Of a DNA stretch of 64,000 nt, positions 1 through 8,240 are shown one piece after another. Origin of the DNA: an uncultured Syntrophobacterales bacterium (GTDB lineage: Bacteria > Desulfobacterota > Syntrophia > Syntrophales > UBA5619); contig CAIYSL010000033.1 of the NCBI GenBank assembly GCA_903928915.1, positions 115,673 through 179,672 of the forward strand, in the 5' to 3' direction. A program made the translations under genes and the position numbers. The notes under the pieces are model-generated. The model was not told where the DNA came from, made no database searches, and saw only the letters and a program-made list of their open reading frames with translations. Each line of letters opens with the position of its first letter. Within the stretch, counting starts at the first letter, position 1.

Positions 1-310
1 CTCCTACCTTAACAAAGAGGAGTGCGACGAACGGATCTCCTACCGCCTGGCCCACGATCCGCTGGCGCGGCTGGCGGAAAGAACGGCCCTCGCAGCCTGG
101 CGGGGGCTCGGCTGCCGCGACGGGGGACGAATCGACCTGCGCACCGACGCCGCGGGGATCCCCCAGTTCATGGAGGTCAACCCGCTGGCGGGTCTTCGCC
201 CCGGGCACTCCGACCTGCCGATCCTCTGCGAGCTGGCCGGGATGCCGTACCGCGAACTGATCGCCGGGATCATGCACTCCGCGCTCGAGCGCATCCGGGA
301 CGAGCGATGA
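1..310 (+). CDS. D-alanine--D-alanine ligase-like ATP-grasp protein (5' end outside window)
   Basis: Only the C-terminal ~102 residues are present; the reading frame enters at base 2. The segment EVNPLAGLRPGHSDLP is the ATP-grasp metal/phosphate-binding end typical of D-Ala-D-Ala ligase relatives (acidic E and N ligands, then a G-H-S-D-L-P stretch). The family joins an amine and a carboxylate using ATP through an acyl phosphate. The stop codon overlaps the ATG of the next ATP-grasp gene (ATGA), so the two are almost certainly co-translated. Having two ligase-like genes in tandem suggests a specialised dipeptide-type ligation rather than ordinary cell-wall Ddl, but substrates cannot be read from the sequence. 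Confidence 0.8.
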   Translation, partial: SYLNKEECDERISYRLAHDPLARLAERTALAAWRGLGCRDGGRIDLRTDAAGIPQFMEVNPLAGLRPGHSDLPILCELAGMPYRELIAGIMHSALERIRDER

Positions 311-1287
311 AGATCGCCGTCATCCACGGGGAAGTGGCCGCGGGCGCGGCACGGGACGAGCTGGATGTTCTCACCCAGGTTGAGTGTGTCTCGAACGGCC
401 TCGCCGGCCTCGGCCACGATCCTCTCAGCGTGCCCGTCTCGCTCGACCTGGCGCGGCTCGTCCGAACGATCGCCGAGATCCGCCCGGCGATCGCCTTCAA
501 CCTCGTCGAAACGCTCACGGGCCGGGGCAGTCTGATCCACCTCGTCCCGGCGGTTCTCGACACCCTGCGGCTGCCCTACACCGGTGCCGGGAGCGAGGCC
601 ATGCTCCTGACCTCGAACAAGGTCCTCGCCAAGAAATGGCTGGCTGCCTCCGGACTCCCCACCCCCCCCTGGGTTACCACCGCGTCACGGGACGAAGACT
701 TTCCGATCGCGGGGCCCTGGGTCGTAAAATCGGTATGGGAACACGCCTCCGTCGGTCTCGACGAGGACTCGGTCATACCGGAGGCAACCGGCGAAAGGCT
801 GCGCGCGGAGATGACGGCGCGGCGGGAAGCACTGGGCGGCGCATGTCTGGCCGAGGCCTTCGTCGACGGCCGGGAGTTCAACCTCTCCCTGCTGGCGGGC
901 GCGGAGGGTCCCGAGGTGCTTCCCCCGGCGGAGATCCGGTTCGATGCGTACCCGCCGGGCAAGATCCGCGTCGTCGGATATCGTTCCAAGTGGGAGGAGG
1001 GCTCCTTCGAGTTCAACAACACCCCCCGCTCCTTCGACTTCCCCGGTGAGGACGCGGCGCTGATCGCGCAGCTGCAAGAGCTGGCGCTCAACTGCTGGCG
1101 GTGCTTCAACCTCCGCGGGTACGCCCGGGTCGATTTCCGGATCGATCGGGCAGGACTCCCCTGGATCCTCGAGGTGAACGCGAACCCCTGCCTCTCGCCG
1201 GATGCGGGCTTCTCCGCGGCGACCGAGCGGGCCGGACTGCCGTTTGCGGAGGTGCTCCGGCGGATCATCCGCGACGTCCCCCCCTGA
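307..1287 (+). CDS. D-alanine--D-alanine ligase-like ATP-grasp protein
   Basis: This 326-residue ATP-grasp protein starts at the ATG that overlaps the upstream stop; a longer open frame back to base 22 is only overlap with the previous gene. It has an N-terminal MKIAVIHG strand, a central TGAGSEAMLLTSNKV region as in Ddl-type ligases, WVVKS for ATP binding, and a C-terminal ILEVNANPCLSPDAG motif with the Mg-ligating Glu and Asn. The length is normal for Ddl. It is probably cytosolic and forms a peptide-like bond at ATP cost. Together with its upstream paralogue and the GNAT gene downstream it may build or modify a small peptide-like metabolite; that role is inferred only from context. Confidence 0.82.
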   Translation: MKIAVIHGEVAAGAARDELDVLTQVECVSNGLAGLGHDPLSVPVSLDLARLVRTIAEIRPAIAFNLVETLTGRGSLIHLVPAVLDTLRLPYTGAGSEAMLLTSNKVLAKKWLAASGLPTPPWVTTASRDEDFPIAGPWVVKSVWEHASVGLDEDSVIPEATGERLRAEMTARREALGGACLAEAFVDGREFNLSLLAGAEGPEVLPPAEIRFDAYPPGKIRVVGYRSKWEEGSFEFNNTPRSFDFPGEDAALIAQLQELALNCWRCFNLRGYARVDFRIDRAGLPWILEVNANPCLSPDAGFSAATERAGLPFAEVLRRIIRDVPP

Positions 1288-1347
1288 GAGGCAGGGGGCA
1301 GAGCCAACAACGCAGACAGCCGCATATACGGTTCGAGGACCCTATAC

Positions 1348-1695
1348 GTGTTAAAGCCATTGATATTACTCACCCTGTCAAACGTGTTCATGACCTATGC
1401 CTGGTACGGACATCTCAAGAGCATGAATGGACAGCCCCTCGTTCTGATCATACTGCTGAGCTGGGGGATCGCTTTTTTCGAGTATCTGCTCCAGGTGCCG
1501 GCCAACAGGATCGGCATCCACTACTTCAACCTCGCCCAGTTGAAGGTCATCCAGGAAATCATCGCAATGGTCGTCTTCGCCGGCTTTGCCTTCTTCTACA
1601 TGCGGATCCCGCTGAAGTTGGATTTCCTCTGGGCAGGGCTCTGCCTGGTCGGCGCGGCCTACTTCATGTTTCGGGGAGAGCTGCCCCATGCCTGA
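1348..1695 (+). CDS. Small four-helix membrane protein, DUF486 (DMT-like) family
   Basis: A 115-residue hydrophobic protein starting at GTG. About four membrane helices are visible, with conserved-looking VPANRIG and a central AQLKVIQEI stretch that fit the DUF486/DMT-like small membrane family. The function of that family is not established; resemblance to drug/metabolite transporters suggests a small-molecule export role. It begins 60 bases after the ATP-grasp gene and overlaps the start of the GNAT gene by 8 bases, so it belongs to the same transcription unit and could export or protect against that pathway's product (inference). Confidence 0.75.
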   Translation: MLKPLILLTLSNVFMTYAWYGHLKSMNGQPLVLIILLSWGIAFFEYLLQVPANRIGIHYFNLAQLKVIQEIIAMVVFAGFAFFYMRIPLKLDFLWAGLCLVGAAYFMFRGELPHA

Positions 1696-2188
1696 ACCGA
1701 GCGGAATCGTTTACCGCCGGGACCTGCTCCCCGGTGACCGGGAAGCGGTGGGCAGGGTCGTGCGCGCGACGGGGTTCTTCTCCGCGGAGGAGGCCGCAAT
1801 AGCCCAGGAACTCGTCGACGAGAGGATGGCACGAGGCGAGGCGAGCGGTTACTCCTTCCTGTTTGCCGAAGCCGAGGGGAACCTCCTGGGGTACACCTGC
1901 TTCGGCCCGATCGCCGGTTCGGTCCACAGCTTCGACCTCTACTGGATCGCTGTGCTTCCGGGTGCGCAGGGCAGGGGGCTCGGGAAGAACCTGATGGCCG
2001 AGTCGGAACGGATCATGGCGGTCTGCGGGGCCAGACGCGTCTACGCGGACACCTCTGCCCGCCCGCAGTACGAACCGACCCGTGCCTTCTACCGTTCCTG
2101 CGGGTATACGCAGGAGGCGCTGCTCGTCGACTTCTACGCCCCGGGCGACGGGAAGGCGATCTTCGTAAAGATTCTCCCCGCGGCTTGA
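1688..2188 (+). CDS. GNAT family N-acetyltransferase
   Basis: A 166-residue protein with the GNAT fold signature: IAVLPGAQGRGLGKNLM is the acetyl-CoA pyrophosphate-binding Q/RxxGxG/A loop (about residues 88-104), followed by a C-terminal ADTSARPQYEPTRAFYRSCGY segment typical of the family (split here by function, not by sequence). It transfers an acyl group from acyl-CoA to an amine. The start lies inside the end of the preceding membrane-protein gene, so the two are translationally coupled. The substrate is unknown; linkage to two ATP-grasp ligases suggests acetylation of an amino acid or dipeptide product or its precursor. Confidence 0.85.
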   Translation: MPEPSGIVYRRDLLPGDREAVGRVVRATGFFSAEEAAIAQELVDERMARGEASGYSFLFAEAEGNLLGYTCFGPIAGSVHSFDLYWIAVLPGAQGRGLGKNLMAESERIMAVCGARRVYADTSARPQYEPTRAFYRSCGYTQEALLVDFYAPGDGKAIFVKILPAA

Positions 2189-2197
2189 CCTCTCCGT

Positions 2198-2229
2198 GCG
2201 GTGAAGCTCTCCGCGGGGAGCTTCACCGC
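2198..2229 (+). terminator. Hairpin after the GNAT gene
   Basis: A perfect 12-bp inverted repeat (GCGGTGAAGCTC / GAGCTTCACCGC) with an 8-base loop lies 9 bases after the GNAT stop. It has no downstream T-run, so it could be a weak or factor-dependent terminator or an mRNA-stabilising hairpin. Confidence 0.5.
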
Positions 2230-2331
2230 GTACGAGCTGATACTATCGACCATTCGTTCGCTTACCCCATAGCACGGCTGCACGGAATGCACGTGCTACC
2301 GAATTCAGCCTTGCTTCTTATCATGAAAAAT

Positions 2332-2350
2332 GGTAATTGAGACCATTACC
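2332..2350. repeat. Short inverted repeat upstream of phosphate genes
   Basis: GGTAAT and ATTACC face each other across 7 bases, in the AT-rich stretch (about 2280-2477) ahead of the DUF47-pit pair. This could be an operator, but it does not match a convincing Pho box; nothing else was recognised in this intergenic region. Confidence 0.3.
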
Positions 2351-2477
2351 TCAGGTCAGATGAGCATTGGTGTACTGCCCCCGGACCGCGGAGAGAAACC
2401 ACTATCCTGCAATAATAATTTTACCAATTATTCCAGTATATTGGATACTACAGTCCTGATGGAGGAAGAATCATCCG

Positions 2478-3098
2478 ATGAGATTCATTCCCAGAGAAGT
2501 GCGGTTCTTCGACCTCTTTGAAGAGCTGGCCGAAAAGATCGAGGCAGGCGGCAGGCTCTTCCTGGAGATGGCGGAGAGCGGCGTCTTCAGCGAGCCCCAG
2601 GTGACCAGGCTGAAGGAGATCGAACATGAGGCGGACGGCATCACCCACCGGACCTACGAGAAGATGCACACGACCTTCCTCACCCCCCTCGACCGTGAGG
2701 ACATCCACAGCCTCATCAACAAGATGGACAGCATCCTCGACATGACCGAGGCGACGGCCGCCCGGATCTTCCTGTACCGGGTGAAAAAACCGTCCGCGGA
2801 GCTGATCGAACAGGCCAGGGTGCTCAACGAGTCGATCGGAAAGGTCAAGATAATCATCCATGCCCTCAGGGACATGAAAAACGCCCCGCTGATCCTCCAG
2901 ACGAGCGTCGAGATCAACACCCTGGAGAACGCCGGGGACGTGATCCTCCGGACGGCGATGGCGCACCTGTTCGAGAACGAACAGGATGTCCGCGAACTGA
3001 TCAAGTGGAAGGAGATCTACGAGCGGATCGAAGAGGCGATCGACGTCTGTGAAGACGTCTCCAACATCGTGGAAGGGATCGTCCTGAAAAATGGCTGA
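2478..3098 (+). CDS. DUF47 (PhoU-like) phosphate transport regulator
   Basis: A 206-residue, all-helical, highly charged protein of the DUF47/PhoU-divergent family, with the characteristic IEHEADGITH, TPLDREDIHSLINKMD and ENAGDVILR segments. Members are encoded next to Pit-type phosphate transporters and are thought to control their activity, with metal ligands supplied by the conserved E/D-rich motifs. A GGAGGA site lies upstream of the ATG. The gene overlaps the pit gene by 8 bases, which supports joint translation and function. It is cytosolic. Confidence in the family is high; the exact regulatory mechanism is not known. Confidence 0.9.
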   Translation: MRFIPREVRFFDLFEELAEKIEAGGRLFLEMAESGVFSEPQVTRLKEIEHEADGITHRTYEKMHTTFLTPLDREDIHSLINKMDSILDMTEATAARIFLYRVKKPSAELIEQARVLNESIGKVKIIIHALRDMKNAPLILQTSVEINTLENAGDVILRTAMAHLFENEQDVRELIKWKEIYERIEEAIDVCEDVSNIVEGIVLKNG

Positions 3099-4095
3099 CC
3101 TGGCTCTGGTCATTCTCCTCGTCCTGATCGCGCTGGTATTCGACTTCATCAACGGCTTCCACGACGCCGCGAACTCCATCGCCACCGTCGTTTCGACCCG
3201 CGTCCTCAAGCCCCAGCACGCCGTCCTCTGGGCCGCATTCTTCAACTTCATCGCTGCCTTCTTCTTCGAGACCAAGGTCGCCTCCACCATCGGGAAGGGG
3301 GTCGTCGACCCCGGGGCGATCACCCTGGCGGTCGTGGCGGCCGGCCTTGGCGGGGCGATCGCCTGGAACCTCATCACCTGGTGGCTGGGGCTCCCCTCGT
3401 CTTCGTCGCACGCCCTGATCGGCGGGCTTGCCGGGGCCGCGGTGGTCCATGCCGGCTGGGGGATCCTGCAGGGGGCCGGGATCCTCAAGATTACGATTTT
3501 CATCGTCCTGTCGCCGCTGATCGGGTTCCTGTTGGGGTTTCTCTACACGGTCGCGGTGCATTGGGGCGTGCAGCGGAAGACCCCGACAAAGATCGATGGG
3601 CTCTTCCGGAGGCTCCAGCTTGTCTCCGCGGGGGCTTATTCGCTTGCCCACGGCCTGAACGACGCGCAAAAGACGATGGGGATCATCATGCTGATCCTCG
3701 TCTCGACCGGGCACATGACCACGGCCGAACTGAGCCAGCACGCCCCCTGGTGGATCATCCTTTCCTGCCACGGCGCCATCGCCCTGGGGACGATGTTCGG
3801 CGGGTGGCGGATCGTCAAGACCATGGGGATCCGCCTTACGAAGCTCGCCCCGATCGGAGGTTTCGCCGCCGAGACGGCGGGCGCCACCACGATCATCGGC
3901 GCCTCGCTCCTGGGCATCCCCGTCAGCACCACCCACACGATCACCGGCGCCATCGTGGGGGTGGGCGCGACGCACCGCCTCACCGCGGTGCGCTGGGGTG
4001 TGGCGGGAACGATCATCTGGGCCTGGGTCCTGACGATCCCGCTCTCCGGTCTGATCGCCGCCACCATCTATGCCGTTTTGAGCATCGCCGCCTGA
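3091..4095 (+). CDS. pit: Inorganic phosphate transporter, Pit family
   Basis: A 334-residue polytopic inner-membrane protein with the duplicated PiT signature: an N-terminal DFINGFHDAANSIATVV repeat (about residues 14-30) and a C-terminal counterpart near GIPVSTTHTITGAIVGVG. A LAHGLNDAQKTMG segment lies in the middle. It performs proton- or sodium-coupled, low-affinity uptake of phosphate (often as a metal-phosphate complex). It shares an operon with the DUF47 regulator, overlapping it by 8 bases. The length is at the short end for the family, like other DUF47-linked Pit proteins, and lacks the large central cytoplasmic loop. Confidence 0.93.
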   Translation: MADLALVILLVLIALVFDFINGFHDAANSIATVVSTRVLKPQHAVLWAAFFNFIAAFFFETKVASTIGKGVVDPGAITLAVVAAGLGGAIAWNLITWWLGLPSSSSHALIGGLAGAAVVHAGWGILQGAGILKITIFIVLSPLIGFLLGFLYTVAVHWGVQRKTPTKIDGLFRRLQLVSAGAYSLAHGLNDAQKTMGIIMLILVSTGHMTTAELSQHAPWWIILSCHGAIALGTMFGGWRIVKTMGIRLTKLAPIGGFAAETAGATTIIGASLLGIPVSTTHTITGAIVGVGATHRLTAVRWGVAGTIIWAWVLTIPLSGLIAATIYAVLSIAA

Positions 4096-4119
4096 GGCCT
4101 CACCCGGGGTGTGCGCAGG

Positions 4120-5190
4120 TCATCCTCCTGCCCGCTGCTGGCCGGCGCCGTGCTCGTTCCGGAAGAACTCTCCGTGCATCGCCCAGATCGCCAGCAGCAG
4201 CGACGCGATGATCGGACCGATCACAAACCCCGAAAAACCGAAGACGACGATCCCGCCCAGCGTGGACAGGAAGATCAGCAGGGGGTGCATCTCCACATCC
4301 TTTCCGATCAGGATGGGACGAAGCACGTTGTCAATCGTGCTAATCACGAAGATGCCGGTCGCAAGGATCAGCCCCCCCTCCCAGAGGTGCCCGGTGAGGA
4401 GCATGATGATCCCGGCAGGCGCCCAGATGATGGAGCAGCCGACCACGGGAACGACCGCCATGATGATCATCAAGAGCCCCCAGATCAACGCCCCCTCCAC
4501 GTTCGCGATGAAAAAAACGATCCCCCCCACCGCCCCCTGGATGCCGCCGATGATCAGGGTTACCTTGAGGGTGGAGCGCGCCGTCACGAAAAACCGCTCG
4601 AAGAGCAGCTTCTCCCGGCCTTCCCCGAGGGGGAGGACCCGCATCGCCATCGCGAGGAATGTTCCCCCGTCCCGGATGAAGAAGAACAGCGTGTAGAGCA
4701 TGATCGCGAACTGGACGAGAAACCCCAAGGTGTTCTGGGTCAATGCCTTCAGATTGACGAAGATGTAGTTCGTGATGCCCCGCGCGATTTCCGCCGTCTT
4801 CGTGATCAACAGCTCCTTGTTGACGTGGAACAGCTCGGCATAGGGATGGTTGGTGATCAGCCCGATCACGTCGTCGAATCTGGTGCCGAACTGATCGGTA
4901 CCGGGCTTCAATGCGGCGTACAGCCGGACCGACTCGTTGAAGACGAGCGTACCCACCACAGCCGCCGGCAGGAGGATGAGCAGTGCGATGACGACGAAAA
5001 CGACAGCGGTGCTCAGGCTGGGCCGGTGCAGGCGGCGGTCGATCCGCCGGTACAGGGACTGAAAGATCCCGGCGATGACGGCGGCCCAGAAGATGGGGAA
5101 GAAGAAGGGCTTGAGCAGATACAGGAACAGGAGCGTCACCGCTGCCAGGATCAGATAGAACGGCACATTGCTGTTTTTCCCCGTCGTCAT
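4120..5190 (-). CDS. AI-2E family (DUF20/PerM-like) transporter
   Basis: A 356-residue integral membrane protein with roughly eight helices. The C-terminal half carries the family-typical pattern: a GGIQGAVGGIVFFIA helix, the VVPVVG turn and the ILIGKDVEMHPLLIFLSTLGG signature (read in two parts). The family includes TqsA/PerM proteins that export small molecules or couple sodium; the substrate of this one is unknown. It is convergent with the pit gene and is followed upstream by the phosphoesterase fusion gene on the same strand, with no obvious functional link. Confidence 0.88.
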   Translation of the reverse strand: MTTGKNSNVPFYLILAAVTLLFLYLLKPFFFPIFWAAVIAGIFQSLYRRIDRRLHRPSLSTAVVFVVIALLILLPAAVVGTLVFNESVRLYAALKPGTDQFGTRFDDVIGLITNHPYAELFHVNKELLITKTAEIARGITNYIFVNLKALTQNTLGFLVQFAIMLYTLFFFIRDGGTFLAMAMRVLPLGEGREKLLFERFFVTARSTLKVTLIIGGIQGAVGGIVFFIANVEGALIWGLLMIIMAVVPVVGCSIIWAPAGIIMLLTGHLWEGGLILATGIFVISTIDNVLRPILIGKDVEMHPLLIFLSTLGGIVVFGFSGFVIGPIIASLLLAIWAMHGEFFRNEHGAGQQRAGG

Positions 5191-5257
5191 CGCTTCGGCT
5201 CCTCCTGGCCTTCATACCCTGAAACCGCCGGGCCGCCTCAGCCCCGCGGCCGGTTGC

Positions 5258-6940
5258 CTACGTCAGGGGCTCGTCGCCCCCGCGAAGGTACTGCTGGACC
5301 TTTCCCCGGATCGAATCGGGAAGCTTGATCCCGATGGCGTTCAGGCGCGCTTCGTACTTCTGGAACGACCGCACCTGCTGGGAAGTGGTTACAAAGATCT
5401 TGAAATAGGCGCGAATACTCCCCTCCAGCTCCTGCCGGAAGTCCATGTCCTGGTTGAGGAGCTCCTCGAGCGGGGCGATGACCCGGTGATTGATGGGGCG
5501 GCCGAGCGCCCGATAGCTCACGAATCGCTGGGTCGTCTCGCACTCGTAATTCTTGTCGCGGATGCTCTTCTCCACCAGGTTCAAATCGACGCAGTCGAGG
5601 ATTTCGGCCTTATACCGCGTTCCGAGATTTTCCCTGATCATCGCTTCCGCGTTCCGGTAGCGTTCGCACTGTGCAAAACCGAACGTGCAGCTCGAATCGC
5701 ATCTGCGGTACAGGACAAAATCGATGTCGGAACTCTCCTCGGAAAGCCCCACATTCACCGAGCCCACCACGTCCATGGCGATGTCGTCGCCGATCTTGTC
5801 CTCCATCAGGATCGCCACCTGCTCGAGCATGTCCAGTCGCTCGTCCGTCTCCTGGGTTTGGAACATCTGGTAGAACTGCTTGAGCTCATTGTAGAGCTGG
5901 ATTTCCGGAATGTGGGAATGCTTCACCGCTTTCGTGTCGAAATTCTCCCGTCGACGAAAGGCGCTGTACCGCTCCGGATCGCCGAGCCGCTCTGCCCAGC
6001 GGCCGTCGCACAGGACGTAGTCGGCGATCGCGAAGATCCGCTGATCGACCAGTTTCTTCAGCGCCACGGTGCAGACCCGGTTGCCGTCCATCCCGATCTC
6101 ATAGAAGAATCCGCCTTCGTACACCCTGGCGGTGATGTCCGTCACCTCGCCGAAATTGGACGGGTTGAGGAACAGAGTATCTTCCCTGGCCTGAAAACCG
6201 CAGGCCGCATGGATATGGCCGGAAAGAGCGAGGATGACGGGATTGGTTTCGCAAAAGGAGCGCAGTGCGGGTGAACCGGAGGGTCCGGTGGAGGGGACGC
6301 CGTCGTGGATGCCGTAGGGGGGCTGATGGGTCACGATGATGTCGGGTTTCACCGCCTTGAAAAAGGCGTACATCTCGTTGTGCCGTTCATCCATGCCGAT
6401 TCCGCCGCGGTATTCCACGATGTACCGCTCGGGGATCCCGGCGGTCCAGACATCGGCCCCGCCGTAACCGGCGATGCGCATCTGGGCCAGCTGGCACCAG
6501 TGGAGGTGAAGGTCCTGCTCATGCAGCGAGGTGTACTTGAGGTCCATGTCGTAATTGCCGGGGATACAGAAGACACGCGCATCTTGCTTCAACGAGACGA
6601 TGCTCTCCAGAACTTTGTATTTCTGCTGCATCACCCGCCGCGCCCGGATCGTATGGCGCCGGTAGGCCGATCCCTTCAGCCGGACCTCCTCCGCACAGTC
6701 AGGATCGTCGAGGAGTTCATCGACGAAATCCTCGATGACCAGGCTGCGCTTGTTCATCCGGCTGCGCAACCCGTGGAAGTAGGTCTGGAGCTCGTGGTAA
6801 CGGACGGCCATCCCCATGTTGTAGAAGGGGATATCGATCAGATCGCCGGCGATGACATAGGCGTCGGCGGCCGTTTCGTTCAGGAGCGTTTTGACCCGCT
6901 CGAAGGCGCCGTGGATATCGGCCGCGTAGATCAGCTTCAT
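5258..6940 (-). CDS. Metallophosphoesterase fused to a nucleotidyltransferase domain
   Basis: A 560-residue two-domain protein. The N-terminal half is a calcineurin-like metallophosphoesterase: DIHG (residues 8-11), GDLID (about 32), GNYD (about 128), THQPP and SGHIH give a complete dimetal site. The C-terminal half contains GSVNVGLSEESSDIDFVLY (about residues 390-408), the GS...DxD motif of the pol-beta-like nucleotidyltransferase superfamily. One polypeptide may therefore both add and remove a nucleotide or phosphate. Neither substrate is apparent. It is followed 7 bases later by the VOC gene's end region on the same strand, so they could be co-transcribed. I do not recognise a named family for the full-length fusion. 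Confidence 0.8.
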   Translation of the reverse strand: MKLIYAADIHGAFERVKTLLNETAADAYVIAGDLIDIPFYNMGMAVRYHELQTYFHGLRSRMNKRSLVIEDFVDELLDDPDCAEEVRLKGSAYRRHTIRARRVMQQKYKVLESIVSLKQDARVFCIPGNYDMDLKYTSLHEQDLHLHWCQLAQMRIAGYGGADVWTAGIPERYIVEYRGGIGMDERHNEMYAFFKAVKPDIIVTHQPPYGIHDGVPSTGPSGSPALRSFCETNPVILALSGHIHAACGFQAREDTLFLNPSNFGEVTDITARVYEGGFFYEIGMDGNRVCTVALKKLVDQRIFAIADYVLCDGRWAERLGDPERYSAFRRRENFDTKAVKHSHIPEIQLYNELKQFYQMFQTQETDERLDMLEQVAILMEDKIGDDIAMDVVGSVNVGLSEESSDIDFVLYRRCDSSCTFGFAQCERYRNAEAMIRENLGTRYKAEILDCVDLNLVEKSIRDKNYECETTQRFVSYRALGRPINHRVIAPLEELLNQDMDFRQELEGSIRAYFKIFVTTSQQVRSFQKYEARLNAIGIKLPDSIRGKVQQYLRGGDEPLT

Positions 6941-6947
6941 TCAGGAG

Positions 6948-7319
6948 TCACCGCCGGGCGGGGATGATCTCCACCCAGTAATCGTCGGGGTCGTTGATGA
7001 AATAAATCCCCATCTTTTCGTTTTCATAGCAGATGCAGCCCATCTTCGCATGGTGGGCATGGGCCGCGGCAAAATCGTCGACTATCAGGGCCAGGTGAAA
7101 CTCGTTGTCCCCGAGGTTGTAGGGCTCCTTCCGGTCCCGAAGCCAGGTGAGCTCGAGCTGATGGCCGGTCTCCCCGTCGCCGAGGAAGACGAGGATAAAG
7201 CTCCCGTCGGCGGCCTCCTTCCTCCGCACTTCCTTGAGTTGGAGCGCCTCCTGGTAGAAGCGAAGGCTCTTTTCCAGGTCGAGGACATTGAAATTGTTGT
7301 GCGCGAAACGAAATTTCAT
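6948..7319 (-). CDS. Glyoxalase I-like VOC family protein
   Basis: A 123-residue vicinal-oxygen-chelate protein. Metal ligands expected for lactoylglutathione lyase are visible: His near the start (RFAHNNF), a Glu in HQLELTW, His in EFHLALIV, and the terminal YWVEII Glu. The start ATG follows a GAGAAGAAAC stretch. It likely isomerises the hemithioacetal of methylglyoxal, and the next gene upstream is a metallo-beta-lactamase hydrolase of glyoxalase II type, which supports a two-step methylglyoxal detoxification pair. Substrate thiol (glutathione or another) is not determinable here. Confidence 0.85.
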   Translation of the reverse strand: MKFRFAHNNFNVLDLEKSLRFYQEALQLKEVRRKEAADGSFILVFLGDGETGHQLELTWLRDRKEPYNLGDNEFHLALIVDDFAAAHAHHAKMGCICYENEKMGIYFINDPDDYWVEIIPARR

Positions 7320-7341
7320 GTTTCTTCTCCTCTCGGTGGTA

Positions 7342-8046
7342 TCATTCGATTGTCATCAGGGACTGCCAGCGCTCCCACTCGGTCCGCCGCGGCAGGTCCC
7401 GCTTCTCCAGCAGGGCGACGATCCCCGGCTCGTTGAACCGGAGATAGGGGTTGATCCGCTTCTCATCGGCCAGCGTGGAGAAGACATGTTCCGGATCGTA
7501 CCGCCCCCAAAAATCGTCGAGGTCCCGGTTGCCCGGCTCGAGGCGGCGCGCGAAGGCCAGGGAATCCCGGACATAGTCGTGGCCCGCGTAGACCAGCGTC
7601 TCGTCGGGAAGCTCCCTCAGCCTCTTGAGCGACCGGTAGAACCCCTCCTGGTCCCCGGAGAAGCAGTTCCCGATCGTCCCGTTGAAAAGGGTATCGCCGG
7701 CGATCAGGGCCCTGCCGGTGTAAAGACAGCGGGAATCTTCCGTATGGCCGGGTGTCGGGATGACCCGGATCGCAGCGCCGTCCAGCTCGATTGCCGCGTC
7801 CCCGGCGAGATCCGCTCCGGCGAGCAGGCAGGCGGCGTGCGAGGACGCCAGGAGCGTGCGGTTGCCGCTTGTATGGTCGGAATGGCCGTGGGTATTGGCC
7901 ACGTACCGCAGGCTGAGGCGATGCTCCGCGAGAAACGCGAGGATCGCCTCCGCGGCCCCGCCGTCGACGGCCATCGCACTCGTGGCACCGAACACAAGGT
8001 AGCCGAGGTTGTCGGCGCCATAGCGAAACTGTTTCACCCGCAGCAT
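7342..8046 (-). CDS. Metallo-beta-lactamase fold hydrolase (glyoxalase II-like)
   Basis: A ~234-residue MBL-fold protein. It has THGHSDHT (HxHxDH dimetal motif), a downstream PTPGHTED His, a GDTLF Asp and a YAGHDYV His, as in hydroxyacylglutathione hydrolase. I place the start at the internal ATG preceded by GGAGGGGGG rather than at an upstream ATG 57 bases earlier, which would add a non-conserved tail. It probably hydrolyses a thioester such as S-lactoyl-thiol made by the adjacent VOC protein. The C-terminal region (LRFNEPGIV) also resembles GloB. Confidence 0.85.
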   Translation of the reverse strand: MLRVKQFRYGADNLGYLVFGATSAMAVDGGAAEAILAFLAEHRLSLRYVANTHGHSDHTSGNRTLLASSHAACLLAGADLAGDAAIELDGAAIRVIPTPGHTEDSRCLYTGRALIAGDTLFNGTIGNCFSGDQEGFYRSLKRLRELPDETLVYAGHDYVRDSLAFARRLEPGNRDLDDFWGRYDPEHVFSTLADEKRINPYLRFNEPGIVALLEKRDLPRRTEWERWQSLMTIE

Positions 8047-8150
8047 GAACCCCCCTCCCCGGATAATCGGCCGGAAACCGCCCGGCGCAGATTCATTATT
8101 CAATCAATCGGAGGGCATGTCAAGCCCGGAGGGCTGATCCGTGCCCATGG

Positions 8151-8181
8151 GAAAAGAAAGCGGGGCGCCCTGCGCCCCGCT
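8151..8181 (-). terminator. Rho-independent terminator of the exopolysaccharide operon
   Basis: A perfect 10-bp GC-rich stem (AGCGGGGCGC / GCGCCCCGCT, 3-base loop) is followed, in the minus direction, by TTCTTTTC. It lies about 60 bases beyond the stop of the WecA/MraY-like gene and therefore ends the long minus-strand operon. Confidence 0.75.
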
Positions 8182-8240
8182 TCGCCGATTCTCGGTCCGT
8201 TCAGGTGAAATCGTCCCTGCCGGTTCGCTGCCCGCCTACT

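Noticed and set aside
2330..2521. 63-residue open frame upstream of the DUF47 gene
   Set aside because: It overlaps the well-supported DUF47 start, lacks a ribosome site and shows no recognisable motif.
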